A stretch of 64,000 nucleotides of DNA from Pseudotabrizicola sp. (GCF_030656345.1 NZ_JAUSNR010000026.1:1-64000); one strand, 5' to 3'; positions 1 to 8,232 are shown, counted from the stretch's first letter. Made by a program: numbers and translations. The notes: generated by a model from the sequence alone, not told the origin.

Positions 1-76
1 GTTTGCGTGAAAGCCCACTGGTCAGCGCGATCCGCACCGCATCCTTGCGAAATTCTTCCGTCCTGACTGTGCCCAT
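1..76 (-). CDS. IS3-family transposase OrfA, N-terminal fragment cut by the window edge
   Basis: Reading leftward from ATG at 76, the first 25 residues begin MGTVRTEEFRKDAVRIAL. This is the characteristic start of the small HTH subunit (OrfA) of IS3-family transposases, where the K/R-x-EFR-x-DAVRIA segment opens the Tnp_1 helix-turn-helix. A good ribosome binding site (AGGAGA) lies 7 nt upstream on the minus strand. The rest of the element lies outside the window, so I cannot say whether it is intact, and I could not place its terminal inverted repeat in the 77-333 region. OrfA normally acts with OrfB, made by a -1 frameshift, to give the active DDE transposase. Confidence 0.7.
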   Translation of the reverse strand, partial: MGTVRTEEFRKDAVRIALTSGLSRK

Positions 77-333
77 GGTTCATCTCCTTTGCTGCACATT
101 ACGCTATCAAAGGAGCGGCACCAAACCGCGACAAGACCAAATTTACCCTTGCATGAACCGGGGCATCCACACATGGAGCCTCCGGAAGACCCGGAGCGGT
201 TCAGAAGGCTGTTGTTGCGAGGGACAGTGGCAAACGGCTGGGGTTGCAGGTCTTTGATGCGTTGCCGCTTGTGGAATTGGACCGGCCCTGCCCTGCGTTG
301 GGATCCTTCCGACTGGAGTGGTGGGTCTGCGGG

Positions 334-726
334 TCAGAGCAGGCCCGTCAGCACACAGGCCGCGAACACGCCTGCAACCAGCAGCATCAGCCCGACGGCG
401 AGCGAGCCGAGGTCCTTGGCGTCTTTGGCCATTTGCGACCATTCGGGCGACAGCCGGTCGGTCAGGACTTCGATGGCGGTGTTCAGCGCTTCCACGCTCA
501 GGATCAGGGCCAGCAGGAATGCGGCGACCAGCCAGTGCCACAGTTCGGCCCCGCGCCACAGGAAGGCGACGGCCACCACAGCGGCGGCGGCGAGTTCCAG
601 CCGCGTCGCGGTTTCTCGCCACAGGCGGCGCAGGCCGGCGAGGGAATAGCCGGTGGCGTCAAGGGCGTGCAGAATGCCACGGCGGGCGGGCACGACGATG
701 CGGCGGGTGGGTGTCGGATCGTCCAT
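334..726 (-). CDS. dgkA: Diacylglycerol kinase (DgkA family)
   Basis: A 130-residue inner-membrane protein, about the usual length of prokaryotic diacylglycerol kinase. It phosphorylates diacylglycerol to phosphatidic acid with ATP and recycles lipid released by phosphoglycerol or sugar transfer to periplasmic glycans. The family signature is clear: the segment EALNTAIE followed by a DRLSPEW region and AKDAKDLGSLAVGL, which carry the active-site Glu and Asn residues. Three hydrophobic helices are visible (roughly residues 35-50, 53-70 and 105-125). The open frame extends further upstream, but the added residues are not conserved, so I start at ATG 726. The upstream SD is weak. It stands alone, transcribed toward the IS fragment. 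Confidence 0.85.
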   Translation of the reverse strand: MDDPTPTRRIVVPARRGILHALDATGYSLAGLRRLWRETATRLELAAAAVVAVAFLWRGAELWHWLVAAFLLALILSVEALNTAIEVLTDRLSPEWSQMAKDAKDLGSLAVGLMLLVAGVFAACVLTGLL

Positions 727-1106
727 CGGCTTGCGTTCCCAAGGTGGCAGGTGGCACCCGGACCAGCCGCAGGGACGCGCGCCGGTGTGGGGCTTTTGCG
801 ACATTCCCGGCATTTGCCAACCGTGGGTTACGGTTGGCACGACCGGCGGCGCGGGCGATTGCCAAAACCATAGCAGAGTGAGCCACTTACCCCAATGACA
901 AAACAAACCCTGCTTTGCAGCCGGCGGCCCGCAGGCGGTGGACTTCAGGGGCTGCCCCCCGCGCGCTGCCTAGACGGGCACATCCGGCACTGGCGCGGCC
1001 AAAGGCCCCTGCACCCTGCGGGAACATTGCCTGTCCGAGCCAGTTTCCATCCCGGCGACCAACGCAGGTTGGGTCGTGTGCAGCCAACGCAAAAACGGAG
1101 ATGGAT
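727..1106. other. Intergenic region with one stress promoter
   Basis: About 380 bases separate dgkA from the PRC-barrel gene, which diverge. The only feature I can support is the EcfG-type promoter at 1021-1045. Open frames here have no ribosome binding site and no recognisable sequence. Confidence 0.5.
1021..1045 (+). promoter_or_regulatory. EcfG-type promoter of the PRC-barrel gene
   Basis: GGAAC at 1021-1025 and AGTT ending at 1045, spacer 16 nt. This matches the alphaproteobacterial general-stress sigma consensus GGAAC-N16/17-cGTT. It lies about 60 nt before the start codon at 1107. Confidence 0.7.
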
Positions 1107-1403
1107 ATGGACCACAGCACCCACAACCGGCTGAGTCTGGCCGAGCAGACAGCAGAAAACCTGACCGGCGCGCCGGTCTATGATGCGAATGACGAAAAGA
1201 TCGGCACAATCTCGCATCTGCATGAGGGCGGTGTCGCAACTTCGGTCGTGATTGATATCGGCGGATTTCTTGGCATCGGGGCAAAGCCGGTGCTGATCGG
1301 CATCGATGATCTTGACATCATGCGCGACGAGTCTGGCAACGTGCATGCGGTGACCGACTGGAGCGAGGACGAGCTGCGCAACCTGCCCGAGCATGTCGAC
1401 TGA
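1107..1403 (+). CDS. PRC-barrel domain protein
   Basis: A 98-residue soluble protein. Residues about 14-80 match the PRC-barrel fold: a small beta barrel with the pattern LTGAPVYDANDEKIGTIS, then VVIDIGGFLGIGAKPVLI. Related proteins occur in photosynthetic reaction centre subunit H, in RimM and in many short stress-induced proteins of alphaproteobacteria; the last group fits best here. Of two in-frame ATGs, the one at 1107 has GGAG at a 6-nt spacing, whereas the one at 1101 touches the SD, so I choose 1107. A general-stress promoter precedes it and a 16-bp hairpin follows. The biochemical role of this subfamily is not known. Confidence 0.85.
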   Translation: MDHSTHNRLSLAEQTAENLTGAPVYDANDEKIGTISHLHEGGVATSVVIDIGGFLGIGAKPVLIGIDDLDIMRDESGNVHAVTDWSEDELRNLPEHVD

Positions 1404-1409
1404 CCCTGC

Positions 1410-1447
1410 CCGGCCCGGCACCGCAATACGCTGCGGTGCCGGGCCGG
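1410..1447 (+). terminator. Strong hairpin after the PRC-barrel gene
   Basis: Perfect 16-bp stem (1410-1425 with 1432-1447) and a 6-nt loop, 7 nt after the stop codon. No T-run follows on either strand. It lies between the convergent PRC-barrel and glf genes and may serve both. Confidence 0.6.
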
Positions 1448-1493
1448 CTCGTCCGGTTCCTATCGGACCCGCCGTCATCAGGGCTTGCGCCGC

Positions 1494-2618
1494 CTATTCA
1501 GCGGCGCTCTCAAAGGCGGACGGCACGGAGCCTGCATTGATGCGGGTGAATGTGGCCAGCGCCTGCCCCACCACCTGATCCATGTTCAGATACTGATAGG
1601 AGCCCAGCCGTCCCAGAAACCAGACATCATCCAGCTGCGAGGCGGCAGTACGGTACATCCGGTACAGCAACTGGTTTTCGGCACGCGGGATGGGGTAATA
1701 GGGATCACCCTCATCGCTGGGGTATTCATAGGTCAGGCTGGTTTTCGGGTGCGTCTGCCCGGTCAGATGTTTGTATTCGGTGATGCGGGTGTAGTCTTCG
1801 GTCTGGGGGTAATTGATCACCGCCACCGGCTGCGCCCATTCGACATCACGGGTTTCATGCACAAATCGCAACGAGCGATAGGGCAAGGCCCCGTAGCGAT
1901 GGCCGAAGTATTCGTCGATCGGCCCGGTATAGATGATGCGCCGCGCCTTTGGCCGGTCGCGGGCCGCGTTCCATGTGGTGTTCAGCTCGATACGGATGTT
2001 GGGATGGTCGAGCATGCGCGCGAACATGGCGCTGTAGCCTTCGGCGGGCATCTGCTGAAACCGGTCGGTGAAGTAACGGTCGTCGCGGTTGGTGCGGGTG
2101 GGAATCCGTGCCGTGACGATGCGCGACAGTTGCGACGGATCAAGGCCCCACTGTTTGCGGGTATATCCCTGAAAAAACTTTTCATACAGATCGCGGCCGA
2201 CGGTGGAAACCACCACATCCTCAGATGTCCTGATGTCGGCGACATGTTCACGCCGGCTTTCCAGAAACGCCTCCATCCCGGCGGAATCGAGCGACAGGCC
2301 GTAAAGCCGGTTCACGGTATCAAGGTTGATGGGGATGGGCAGAAGCTGGCCATCGACCTGGGCCAGAACCCGGTGTTCATAGGGGCGCCACCGGGTGAAT
2401 TGCGACAGGTAGTCAACCACGCTGGCGGCGTTGGTGTGAAAGATATGCGGGCCATAGCGGTGCACCAGAACCCCCGCCGCATCATGGTAATCATAGGCGT
2501 TGCCGCCGATGTGGTCGCGCTTGTCCATCACAAGCACGGTTTCCTTGCGCTGCGAGGCGATGCGTTCGGCAAGCACGCTGCCGGCGAAACCGGCCCCGAC
2601 GATCAACCAGTCAAACAT
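1494..2618 (-). CDS. glf: UDP-galactopyranose mutase
   Basis: A 374-residue flavoenzyme that converts UDP-galactopyranose to UDP-galactofuranose, the donor for galactofuranose in surface glycans. The N-terminus has the FAD Rossmann motif (GAGFAG at residues 8-13). Family motifs follow in order: IGGNAYDY, the GPHIFHT segment, YTRKQWG, and near the C-terminus NQLLYRMYR and FLGRLGSYQYLNMDQVVGQAL, which position the flavin. Length is normal. Its start overlaps the end of the upstream glycosyltransferase by 8 bp, so the two are translationally coupled and share the stress promoter at 3812-3836. The gene predicts that the cell makes a galactofuranose-containing polymer under stress. Confidence 0.95.
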   Translation of the reverse strand: MFDWLIVGAGFAGSVLAERIASQRKETVLVMDKRDHIGGNAYDYHDAAGVLVHRYGPHIFHTNAASVVDYLSQFTRWRPYEHRVLAQVDGQLLPIPINLDTVNRLYGLSLDSAGMEAFLESRREHVADIRTSEDVVVSTVGRDLYEKFFQGYTRKQWGLDPSQLSRIVTARIPTRTNRDDRYFTDRFQQMPAEGYSAMFARMLDHPNIRIELNTTWNAARDRPKARRIIYTGPIDEYFGHRYGALPYRSLRFVHETRDVEWAQPVAVINYPQTEDYTRITEYKHLTGQTHPKTSLTYEYPSDEGDPYYPIPRAENQLLYRMYRTAASQLDDVWFLGRLGSYQYLNMDQVVGQALATFTRINAGSVPSAFESAAE

Positions 2619-3777
2619 GGGCGGGCTCCTTTGCGACCTTGCTGCGCGCCATCATCAGCGCTTGCATCGACCGCCAGGTCCGTGCCCAGGACATCTGCCG
2701 CAGCGCCCGGTCCACCGCTTGTGACCAATCGGCAGTGGCGGGGGACAGACAGGCGCGCAGGTCTGTCGCCACGGTGGCGGCGTCGGTGATGGTGACCAGA
2801 CCCTGACGGCCATAGGACGCCACCACATCGGCAACAGCGGTAGAGGCCACCGGCAAACCTGCCGCCAGATATTCCGGCGTTTTGGTCGGGCTGATGAAAC
2901 GGGTGGCGTCGTTCAGGGCAAAGGGCATCCACGCCGCCTGCCAGTTGGCCATATAGGCCGGAAGATCGGCATAATCCTTGCAGCCCAGCCAGTGGATGTT
3001 CGCCGCACGCGGCAAGGTGGCCGGGTCGATCTTGGCGGTGGGGCCAAGCATCACGAACTGCACCTCTGGCATGGCGGCGGCGGCAGTGGCGATCAAGTCA
3101 AGGTCGATGCGTTCGTCGATCACCCCGGCAAAGCCGATGCGCGGCTGTGCCAGACCCGCCTGATCGCCCGGATCGGTCAGCTGCTGGCGGGCGCGTGCGA
3201 AATGGTCGGTATCGACGCTGCTGGGGAAACAGTGCACATCGGGGTGCTGGGCGCGCTTTGCCTCGAACAGGCTGCGCCCGCCGGTGAACACCAGATCGGC
3301 ACGGTCCAGCAAGGCCCGCTCCAGCGCCTTCAGCTCGGGCGGGGCGAAGCGGAAGGCGGAAAGCTCGTCCATGCAGTCGTAGACGCACAGGTGGCAGGGC
3401 TGGTCCTGCACAAAGCGTAGGGCCATGGGCGTGTAGAACCAGTGCGTCACCACATCGCCCTTCAGGCTGCGATGAAGGTCGGCGACCAGCTTTTGCTGTT
3501 CAAGGACCTGATCGGCTGCGGGGTCGATGCAAGGCGTCAGAACCATCACGCCCGAAGCGGCAACCTGCATCCGGAACGTTGACTCTCCCGGCGCGGCGAT
3601 GGGCTCTTCGATGAAAAACACCCGGTCGGTCCGCGCCGCATGGCTGAGCACGTGCTGGGGGCGCTGATGCACAAATCCCCAGCGCAGATGGGAAAAGCAC
3701 ACGATGGTCCGACGCGCATACAGGACATCCGGCACCCCGCCCTGCGCAGGCGGAGACGGCGTAAAAGCGGTATTCAT
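2611..3777 (-). CDS. Glycosyltransferase (GT-B fold, GT4-like)
   Basis: A 388-residue protein of the GT-B type. The opening IVCFSHLRWGFVHQRPQHVL is typical of bacterial glycosyltransferases that lie beside glf or in exopolysaccharide clusters. The C-terminal nucleotide-sugar half contains IGFAGVIDERIDLDLI, VQFVMLGP, NIHWLGCKDYADLPAYM and the acidic KTPEYLAAGLPVAST segment that binds the donor. It probably adds a sugar, perhaps galactofuranose, to a surface glycan; donor and acceptor cannot be read from sequence. ATG 3777 is preceded by AGGTG at 5 nt; an upstream extension in the same frame overlaps the promoter and is rejected. An EcfG-type promoter lies 35 nt before the start. Confidence 0.85.
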   Translation of the reverse strand: MNTAFTPSPPAQGGVPDVLYARRTIVCFSHLRWGFVHQRPQHVLSHAARTDRVFFIEEPIAAPGESTFRMQVAASGVMVLTPCIDPAADQVLEQQKLVADLHRSLKGDVVTHWFYTPMALRFVQDQPCHLCVYDCMDELSAFRFAPPELKALERALLDRADLVFTGGRSLFEAKRAQHPDVHCFPSSVDTDHFARARQQLTDPGDQAGLAQPRIGFAGVIDERIDLDLIATAAAAMPEVQFVMLGPTAKIDPATLPRAANIHWLGCKDYADLPAYMANWQAAWMPFALNDATRFISPTKTPEYLAAGLPVASTAVADVVASYGRQGLVTITDAATVATDLRACLSPATADWSQAVDRALRQMSWARTWRSMQALMMARSKVAKEPAHV

Positions 3778-3811
3778 GGGGGCACCTGAGTGTTGAAGGT
3801 CTGAGGCGCTC

Positions 3812-3836
3812 AACCGGCTGGCGGGGGATTTGTTCC
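3812..3836 (-). promoter_or_regulatory. EcfG-type promoter of the glycosyltransferase-glf operon
   Basis: On the minus strand GGAAC (3836-3832), 16-nt spacer, GGTT ending at 3812. About 35 nt before ATG 3777, in the gap between the GH1-like gene and this operon. Confidence 0.7.
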
Positions 3837-3860
3837 TGCGGCCTGTGAACGCCCGCGCAA

Positions 3861-5222
3861 TCAGTCGCCCGACAGGGCCAGCACCCGCGGGCACAGGGCT
3901 GCGGCCGGGCTTGGGCTGCCGTCCTGCCAGTCAAAATCTGCCATGTGGCACAGGAATTTTCCGGCCCGGCGCTGCACCAGAACCGGCGTTTCCATCTGGT
4001 AGGCCGGGATCTGGGCGGACCCTATCTTACCCGCTGCCAGCTGCGCGTAAATCTGCGACAGTTCCGACGGCATCCGGTCAAAACGGTGGGACAAATAATA
4101 GATGCCCTGCGGATCGATGTTCCGGTCAGGCGTGCGGCACAGCGAATCCCAATCGGTGGAATCGATGAACGGATACCAGCAAAAGCCGTCAAACCGCAGC
4201 CCGCGCGCCTGCAGATCGGGCATCAACGCCTCACATTCTCGCACCATGTATTTCAGCCAGGTCATCCGGTCCTCGATCCGGCCGCGCATATTGGTTTCGG
4301 ACAGCATCACATCAAACGGATAGCGGGCGATATATTCCATCGCCAGACCACGAAAGCCCAGCGGGCGGAACGCATCGCTGCTGCCCGCCCGGGTCCAGCC
4401 CATTTCGCTATGGGCATAGTAATCCAGCCCAAGCACGTCGATGCGCGCCGGCTGATCGCGGTAAAGTGCCAGCTCGGCGGCGGTCAGTCCGTGACGCCGG
4501 AACAACGCATACAGCGGATGCGCCGCGTCCATCCGCCCCAGCAGCAGATCAAGCACGGCAAAGCGCAGGTGGTTGCTGAACGCGGCATGATCGCGCGAGG
4601 CGGCATCCAACGCGCAGTGCTTTTCGCAGGTGTCGACATGCACGATCCGCAGGCCCGGCACTGATGCTTCCAGCATGGCGGTGGCCTGATGGATGGCGCG
4701 CACCACGCCAAGGATCATCGGGGCCACCCCGTCGCGGCCCCGCCAGTGCGGATACCACGCGCCGATGAACCCCGACAGAATGGCGGTGGCCACGGGCTCG
4801 TTGACCACGGTGAAATGCGTAACCCAAGGGTAGCGTCGTGAAAACGCCGCCAGAAAGGCGGTGTACCGGCGCGGGAACTGCGGGTCGGCAAACCCATGGG
4901 TCAGCCAGTGCGGAAAGCTGGTGTGATGCAGCGGATCGACAATCGGCCGCAGACGCAGCTGCCGGATCTGGCGCAGATAGCTGTCGGTCCATGTCCAGTC
5001 ATAGATGCCGCGCACCCGCTCGATCTTGTGCCAGGGGATGCAGCAGCGGAATTCTTTCAGCCCGTCCGCCGCAAGCAGACCCAGATCCTCAGGATAGCGC
5101 CGCGCGTGTTCGCTGGTGTCCAGCACATCGGTGTCATGGCCGAACATCTGGGTGCCTTCAAACCCGCTGAGAAAGGAAAACTGGCCTGCGGGGTCAGCAT
5201 GTCTGGCGTGGTCTGGCGGCAT
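3861..5222 (-). CDS. Glycoside hydrolase family 1-like protein
   Basis: A 453-residue TIM-barrel protein related to GH1 beta-glucosidases. The acid/base region reads VVNEP (Glu at about residue 142) and the nucleophile region reads MLSETN (Glu at about 309), matching the TxNEP and xENG-type positions of clan GH-A. FLSGFEGTQMFG near the start is the usual GH1 entry strand. No signal peptide is visible, so it is probably cytoplasmic. Many such proteins sit next to glycosyltransferases and glf in alphaproteobacteria and may remodel a glycan or act as transglycosidases; the substrate is unknown. ATG 5222 is chosen; a TTG at 5258 would add 12 residues. A GCTT-variant stress promoter lies upstream. 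Confidence 0.75.
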   Translation of the reverse strand: MPPDHARHADPAGQFSFLSGFEGTQMFGHDTDVLDTSEHARRYPEDLGLLAADGLKEFRCCIPWHKIERVRGIYDWTWTDSYLRQIRQLRLRPIVDPLHHTSFPHWLTHGFADPQFPRRYTAFLAAFSRRYPWVTHFTVVNEPVATAILSGFIGAWYPHWRGRDGVAPMILGVVRAIHQATAMLEASVPGLRIVHVDTCEKHCALDAASRDHAAFSNHLRFAVLDLLLGRMDAAHPLYALFRRHGLTAAELALYRDQPARIDVLGLDYYAHSEMGWTRAGSSDAFRPLGFRGLAMEYIARYPFDVMLSETNMRGRIEDRMTWLKYMVRECEALMPDLQARGLRFDGFCWYPFIDSTDWDSLCRTPDRNIDPQGIYYLSHRFDRMPSELSQIYAQLAAGKIGSAQIPAYQMETPVLVQRRAGKFLCHMADFDWQDGSPSPAAALCPRVLALSGD

Positions 5223-5282
5223 GGGCAGGGGTCCGATCCGGTTCGCCAGAACCCGCAATGGCCCCGGCTGCTGGCTGACCTA

Positions 5283-5307
5283 AAGCCGTCAGGGCCGCGA
5301 ATGTTCC
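5283..5307 (-). promoter_or_regulatory. Variant EcfG-type promoter (GCTT -10) of the GH1-like gene
   Basis: Minus strand GGAAC (5307-5303), 16-nt spacer, then GCTT instead of NGTT (5286-5283). The same variant occurs at 15636-15660 and 27522-27546, each upstream of a gene. Confidence 0.45.
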
Positions 5308-5371
5308 CTGTAACGCACGCAAAACCCGGCCTGCCGCGACTGCGCCGCCACCCCCTGCCCCTTGCGCAGAA

Positions 5372-5396
5372 GGAACATTTTGCGGGGTTTGCCGTT
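5372..5396 (+). promoter_or_regulatory. EcfG-type promoter of the secreted protein gene
   Basis: GGAAC at 5372-5376, 16-nt spacer, CGTT ending at 5396. This is a full match to the consensus, 53 nt before the ATG at 5449. Confidence 0.75.
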
Positions 5397-5448
5397 CGTA
5401 GACACAGATCAAATCAATGAATGACATACATGAAAGAAAGGATATCCG

Positions 5449-6024
5449 ATGTTTCGCCCCCTTGCCTGCGCGGCGCTTCTGGCCGCGACAGCCGTGATTG
5501 CCCCCCCGGTTTACGCCCAGACCGCCACCGACGATCTGCCTTCGGCAGAAAACTGGTGGGATCGGGTGGGTGCTAATTTTTTCAGCGATGACGGCCTGCG
5601 TACCCTGCGCCCCCAGCATGAAATTCTGGCGCAATGGACCGCGCTGAGCGAGGACGATCAGGCGGCGGTGCTGGAACGCTGCGCCATTCTGGCCGACCGT
5701 GCGCAGAACACCACCAGCACTGATGGTGTTACGGTTCCGTCAGAACAACGCGGATCGAACACCGAACTGGGGGCCACCGCGTCAGAGCGCGCCCTGCACG
5801 CGGATGGCGCGGAACTGCCCGCCGATGAGGGGACGCAACGCGCCGACACTGCGCCGGATATGGCGGGCCAAGCCGCCGATCAGACCTCGATCACCGGAGC
5901 CGTCGGGGGTGCGGAAGTGCACAGCCCGGCAGACGGTGTTCAACCCTATACCGGGCTTGCCGGGGGTGTGACGGCCGACGATGCGGAATTGCGCCCGATC
6001 TGCGGCGTGGTTGCCGGCATCTGA
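5449..6024 (+). CDS. Secreted hypothetical protein, paralogue of the 32973 gene
   Basis: A 191-residue protein with a clear Sec signal peptide (cleavage after VYAQ, near residue 24). The mature part opens with a module reading FFSDDGLRTLRPQHEILAQW, LSEDDQAAVLERC, then a long polar linker poor in hydrophobic residues, and ends ELRPICGVVAGI. The gene at 32973 has the same arrangement (FGDDGNTVRSASEIESQW, LSEEDRAMIRRDC, low-complexity linker, NLQAIC), so the two form a family of periplasmic proteins with two conserved ends, each containing a Cys, and a variable middle. The spaced cysteines could pair as a disulfide. Function unknown. A consensus stress promoter lies upstream. Confidence 0.75.
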   Translation: MFRPLACAALLAATAVIAPPVYAQTATDDLPSAENWWDRVGANFFSDDGLRTLRPQHEILAQWTALSEDDQAAVLERCAILADRAQNTTSTDGVTVPSEQRGSNTELGATASERALHADGAELPADEGTQRADTAPDMAGQAADQTSITGAVGGAEVHSPADGVQPYTGLAGGVTADDAELRPICGVVAGI

Positions 6025-6072
6025 ACCCTGACAGCGGATGTGCAGGGACATGACCATGCCCCCGCACCCCGT

Positions 6073-6921
6073 TCAGCTTCCCACCAGCTCCCCCCCGTTC
6101 GGATGCAGGGTTTGCCCGGTGATGTAAGAACTGTCCTGACAAGCCAGAAACAAAATGGCGGGGGCGACCTCATTGGGTTGCCCGGCCCGGCCCAGCGGCG
6201 TGTCTTCGCCAAAGCTGCCCACCTTGTCTGCCGGGAATGAGGCCGGGATCAGCGGGGTCCAGATCGGCCCCGGTGCCACCGCATTCACCCGGATGCCCCG
6301 CTCTGCCAGTTTGGCCGACAGGGTGCGGGTAAGGGCCAGAATGGCCCCTTTGGTCGAGGCATAATCGGTCAGCTGCTTTTGCCCCCGGAACGCCGTGACC
6401 GAGGTGATGTTGATGATGGTGTCATCACGCTGCATCTGCCCCACAATCGCCTGAACAGTGAAGAACTGCCCGAAGATATTGGTGCGGAAGGTGCGCTCCA
6501 GCTGATCTTCCGAGATATCTTCGATGTTGTCCTGCACATGTTGTTCGGCGGCGTTGTTGACCAGAATGTTGATGCGGCCAAAGCGGTCGATGACCGATTT
6601 TACCGCCGCCTCAACCGCTGTCTTGTCGCCGATATCCAGTGCCACTTTCATCGCCTCGCCGCCTTCGTCGGTGATGCTGTCGATGGTGTCATCGGCGTCG
6701 CCGTGTTCATCCTTGTACAGGATCGCCACTTTTGCGCCTTCGCGGGCGAACAGCACCGCAGTGGCGCGCCCGATGCCGCTGTCACCGCCGGTGATCAGCG
6801 CCACCTTGCCTTGCAACCGCCCCGAGCCGGGAAAATGCGGCTGGAAGTCCGGTGCGGGGGTCATGTCGGCTTCAGTGCCGGGCTGATGATCCTGTTCCTG
6901 AGGGGGGAGGTCCTTGTGCAT
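6073..6921 (-). CDS. Short-chain dehydrogenase, YghA/glucose-dehydrogenase-like
   Basis: A 282-residue NAD(P)-dependent oxidoreductase of the classical SDR family. It has the nucleotide motif TGGDSGIG, the NNAAEQH segment, the catalytic Ser in ITSVTAF, and YASTKGA with the Tyr-x-x-x-Lys pair. The hydrophilic N-terminal extension (HKDLPPQEQDHQPG, then a PGSGRLQGKVALITGG region) is typical of the general-stress SDR group that includes YghA and Bacillus GS39. The substrate is unknown. ATG 6921 is chosen because AAGGA sits about 8 nt upstream; the ATG at 6930 touches that SD. An EcfG-type promoter at 6983-7007 drives it. Confidence 0.88.
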   Translation of the reverse strand: MHKDLPPQEQDHQPGTEADMTPAPDFQPHFPGSGRLQGKVALITGGDSGIGRATAVLFAREGAKVAILYKDEHGDADDTIDSITDEGGEAMKVALDIGDKTAVEAAVKSVIDRFGRINILVNNAAEQHVQDNIEDISEDQLERTFRTNIFGQFFTVQAIVGQMQRDDTIINITSVTAFRGQKQLTDYASTKGAILALTRTLSAKLAERGIRVNAVAPGPIWTPLIPASFPADKVGSFGEDTPLGRAGQPNEVAPAILFLACQDSSYITGQTLHPNGGELVGS

Positions 6922-6982
6922 CTGTGTCATCCTTTTTCGGCTGGTCTCTTTTCGGTGCGACGCCTGGGTCGCGTCAGGGGCA

Positions 6983-7007
6983 AACCCCCGCCCGGCCACA
7001 TTGTTCC
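6983..7007 (-). promoter_or_regulatory. EcfG-type promoter of the SDR gene
   Basis: Minus strand GGAAC (7007-7003), 16-nt spacer, GGTT ending at 6983, 62 nt before the start. It is back to back with the plus-strand promoter at 7044, so the two divergent stress units share a 200-bp control region. Confidence 0.7.
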
Positions 7008-7043
7008 GCCCGGTGGCGGGTCAAAGACTTTACGCAGGGCGGC

Positions 7044-7068
7044 GGAACAAATCGGGTTGGCCGCGGTT
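7044..7068 (+). promoter_or_regulatory. EcfG-type promoter of the DUF3618/holin-like operon
   Basis: GGAAC at 7044-7048, 16-nt spacer, GGTT ending at 7068, 57 nt before ATG 7125. Confidence 0.7.
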
Positions 7069-7124
7069 GGAAGCTCAGGACATGCCGGCACTGCCAATGC
7101 CAGCCGGCTTTCAGGAGGACCACC

Positions 7125-7826
7125 ATGCAGACCGATCACCAGAACACCCATGCGCAGGACGACGAGTCAGAGGTGACCAAGGCCGCCCGGCGCGAATATG
7201 ATGATGCAAAGACCCGGCTGTCCGACGCGGCAGAACGGGTGAAGGCCGAGGCGCAGAACGCCGGATCGACGATTTCTACCCTGATCCTTGACGAGCTGGA
7301 CCGCCGCGCCGCCGATTTCGGCACCCAGTTCCAATCGGTCGCAAGCCGCCTGCGCGGGAACGCGGGCGAGGATCAGGACGGCGAAGGTGCCGCCATCTCG
7401 AACGCCCTGTCCGAACAGGCCGCCGATCTGATTGAAGACGTCTCTTCGCGGCTGCAAGGTCAGTCGATCCGCGACATCGGTCAGCGGCTGGGCCAGTTCG
7501 GCCGCGAAAATCCCGCCCTATTCGTGATGGGCTGTCTTTTGACCGGCGCGATGGCCGGGCGGATGATCGTGGCGTCGGACACGTCGTCGGGCCGTAAAAA
7601 CCCGGGCCAGTCTTCGGGCCTGTCGGGTCAGGCGCGGTCGGAGCGCTACGGCACGTCGCAGCGTTATGACGCCGCTGGCTCTGGGAATTCCGCAGGGCAA
7701 GGTACCGGCGAGTCAGCTTTCGGCGATGCCTCGCAGCGCTGGGACCAGACCGGGTCTGGCAGCACCTTTGCCGACAGCTCTGACGGTTCGGCTGCGGGTC
7801 GGCCGGGGTCTGGCCGATATGAATGA
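7125..7826 (+). CDS. Nutrient-deprivation-induced-type protein
   Basis: A 233-residue protein and first gene of a three-gene operon. Residues 1-125 are charged and predicted helical (KAARREYDDAKTRLSDAAERVKAEAQ), consistent with a coiled coil. One hydrophobic segment near 137-153 (PALFVMGCLLTGAMAGRMIVA) probably contacts or spans the membrane, and the tail is Gly/Ser/Gln-rich and disordered (SGLSGQARSERYGTSQRYDAAG in outline). Proteins of this shape next to holin-like and DUF3618 genes are annotated as nutrient-deprivation-induced in rhizobia; that label rests on similarity of layout, not on tested function. AGGAGGA precedes the ATG. The last 8 bp overlap the next gene. Confidence 0.75.
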   Translation: MQTDHQNTHAQDDESEVTKAARREYDDAKTRLSDAAERVKAEAQNAGSTISTLILDELDRRAADFGTQFQSVASRLRGNAGEDQDGEGAAISNALSEQAADLIEDVSSRLQGQSIRDIGQRLGQFGRENPALFVMGCLLTGAMAGRMIVASDTSSGRKNPGQSSGLSGQARSERYGTSQRYDAAGSGNSAGQGTGESAFGDASQRWDQTGSGSTFADSSDGSAAGRPGSGRYE

Positions 7827-8232
7827 CCGCGACATTCCCCCCCCACAGGGGACAGTGCCGCCCGGAGGGCTTGGCGGATTGCTGTCCGATCTGGTGCGTG
7901 ATGTCACCGGGATCGTCCGGGGCGAAGGCAAACTGATCCGCACCGAAATTGCGCAGGCCGTCAGGGGCATGGGGGCCGGGGCCGAGATGATGGCGGGCGG
8001 TGCCATTTTGCTGCTGGTCGCCGCCATCGTGCTGGTTCAGGCGCTGGTGATCCTGCTTGCGGCATGGGTCGGGCCCGGCTGGGCCTCGGCCATCGTGGGT
8101 GCGATCTTGGGTATCATCGGCGCGGTTCTGGTTGGAGCCGGGCGCAAAAAAATGGCGGTCACGGAACTGTTGCCGGACCGCACTTTACAACAAACCAGCC
8201 GGGATGTCCGGCTTGCAAAGGAGCAACTCTGA
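7819..8232 (+). CDS. Phage-holin-like membrane protein (YqjE/DUF1469 type)
   Basis: A 137-residue membrane protein. A soluble N-terminus (LLSDLVRDVTGIVRGEGKLIRTEI) is followed by two hydrophobic helices at about residues 58-80 and 87-105, then a short basic tail. This is the layout of the holin superfamily III / YqjE proteins, which in spite of the name are not proven lysis proteins. The start overlaps the previous stop and the stop overlaps the next ATG (TGATG), so the three genes are probably translated together. In enterobacteria, YqjE lies next to the ribosome-binding membrane protein YqjD, which resembles the next gene in outline. Confidence 0.8.
   Translation: MNDRDIPPPQGTVPPGGLGGLLSDLVRDVTGIVRGEGKLIRTEIAQAVRGMGAGAEMMAGGAILLLVAAIVLVQALVILLAAWVGPGWASAIVGAILGIIGAVLVGAGRKKMAVTELLPDRTLQQTSRDVRLAKEQL

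Noticed and set aside
895..1134. Small plus-strand gene before the PRC-barrel gene
   Set aside because: No SD, no conserved sequence, and it overlaps the promoter and the true start.
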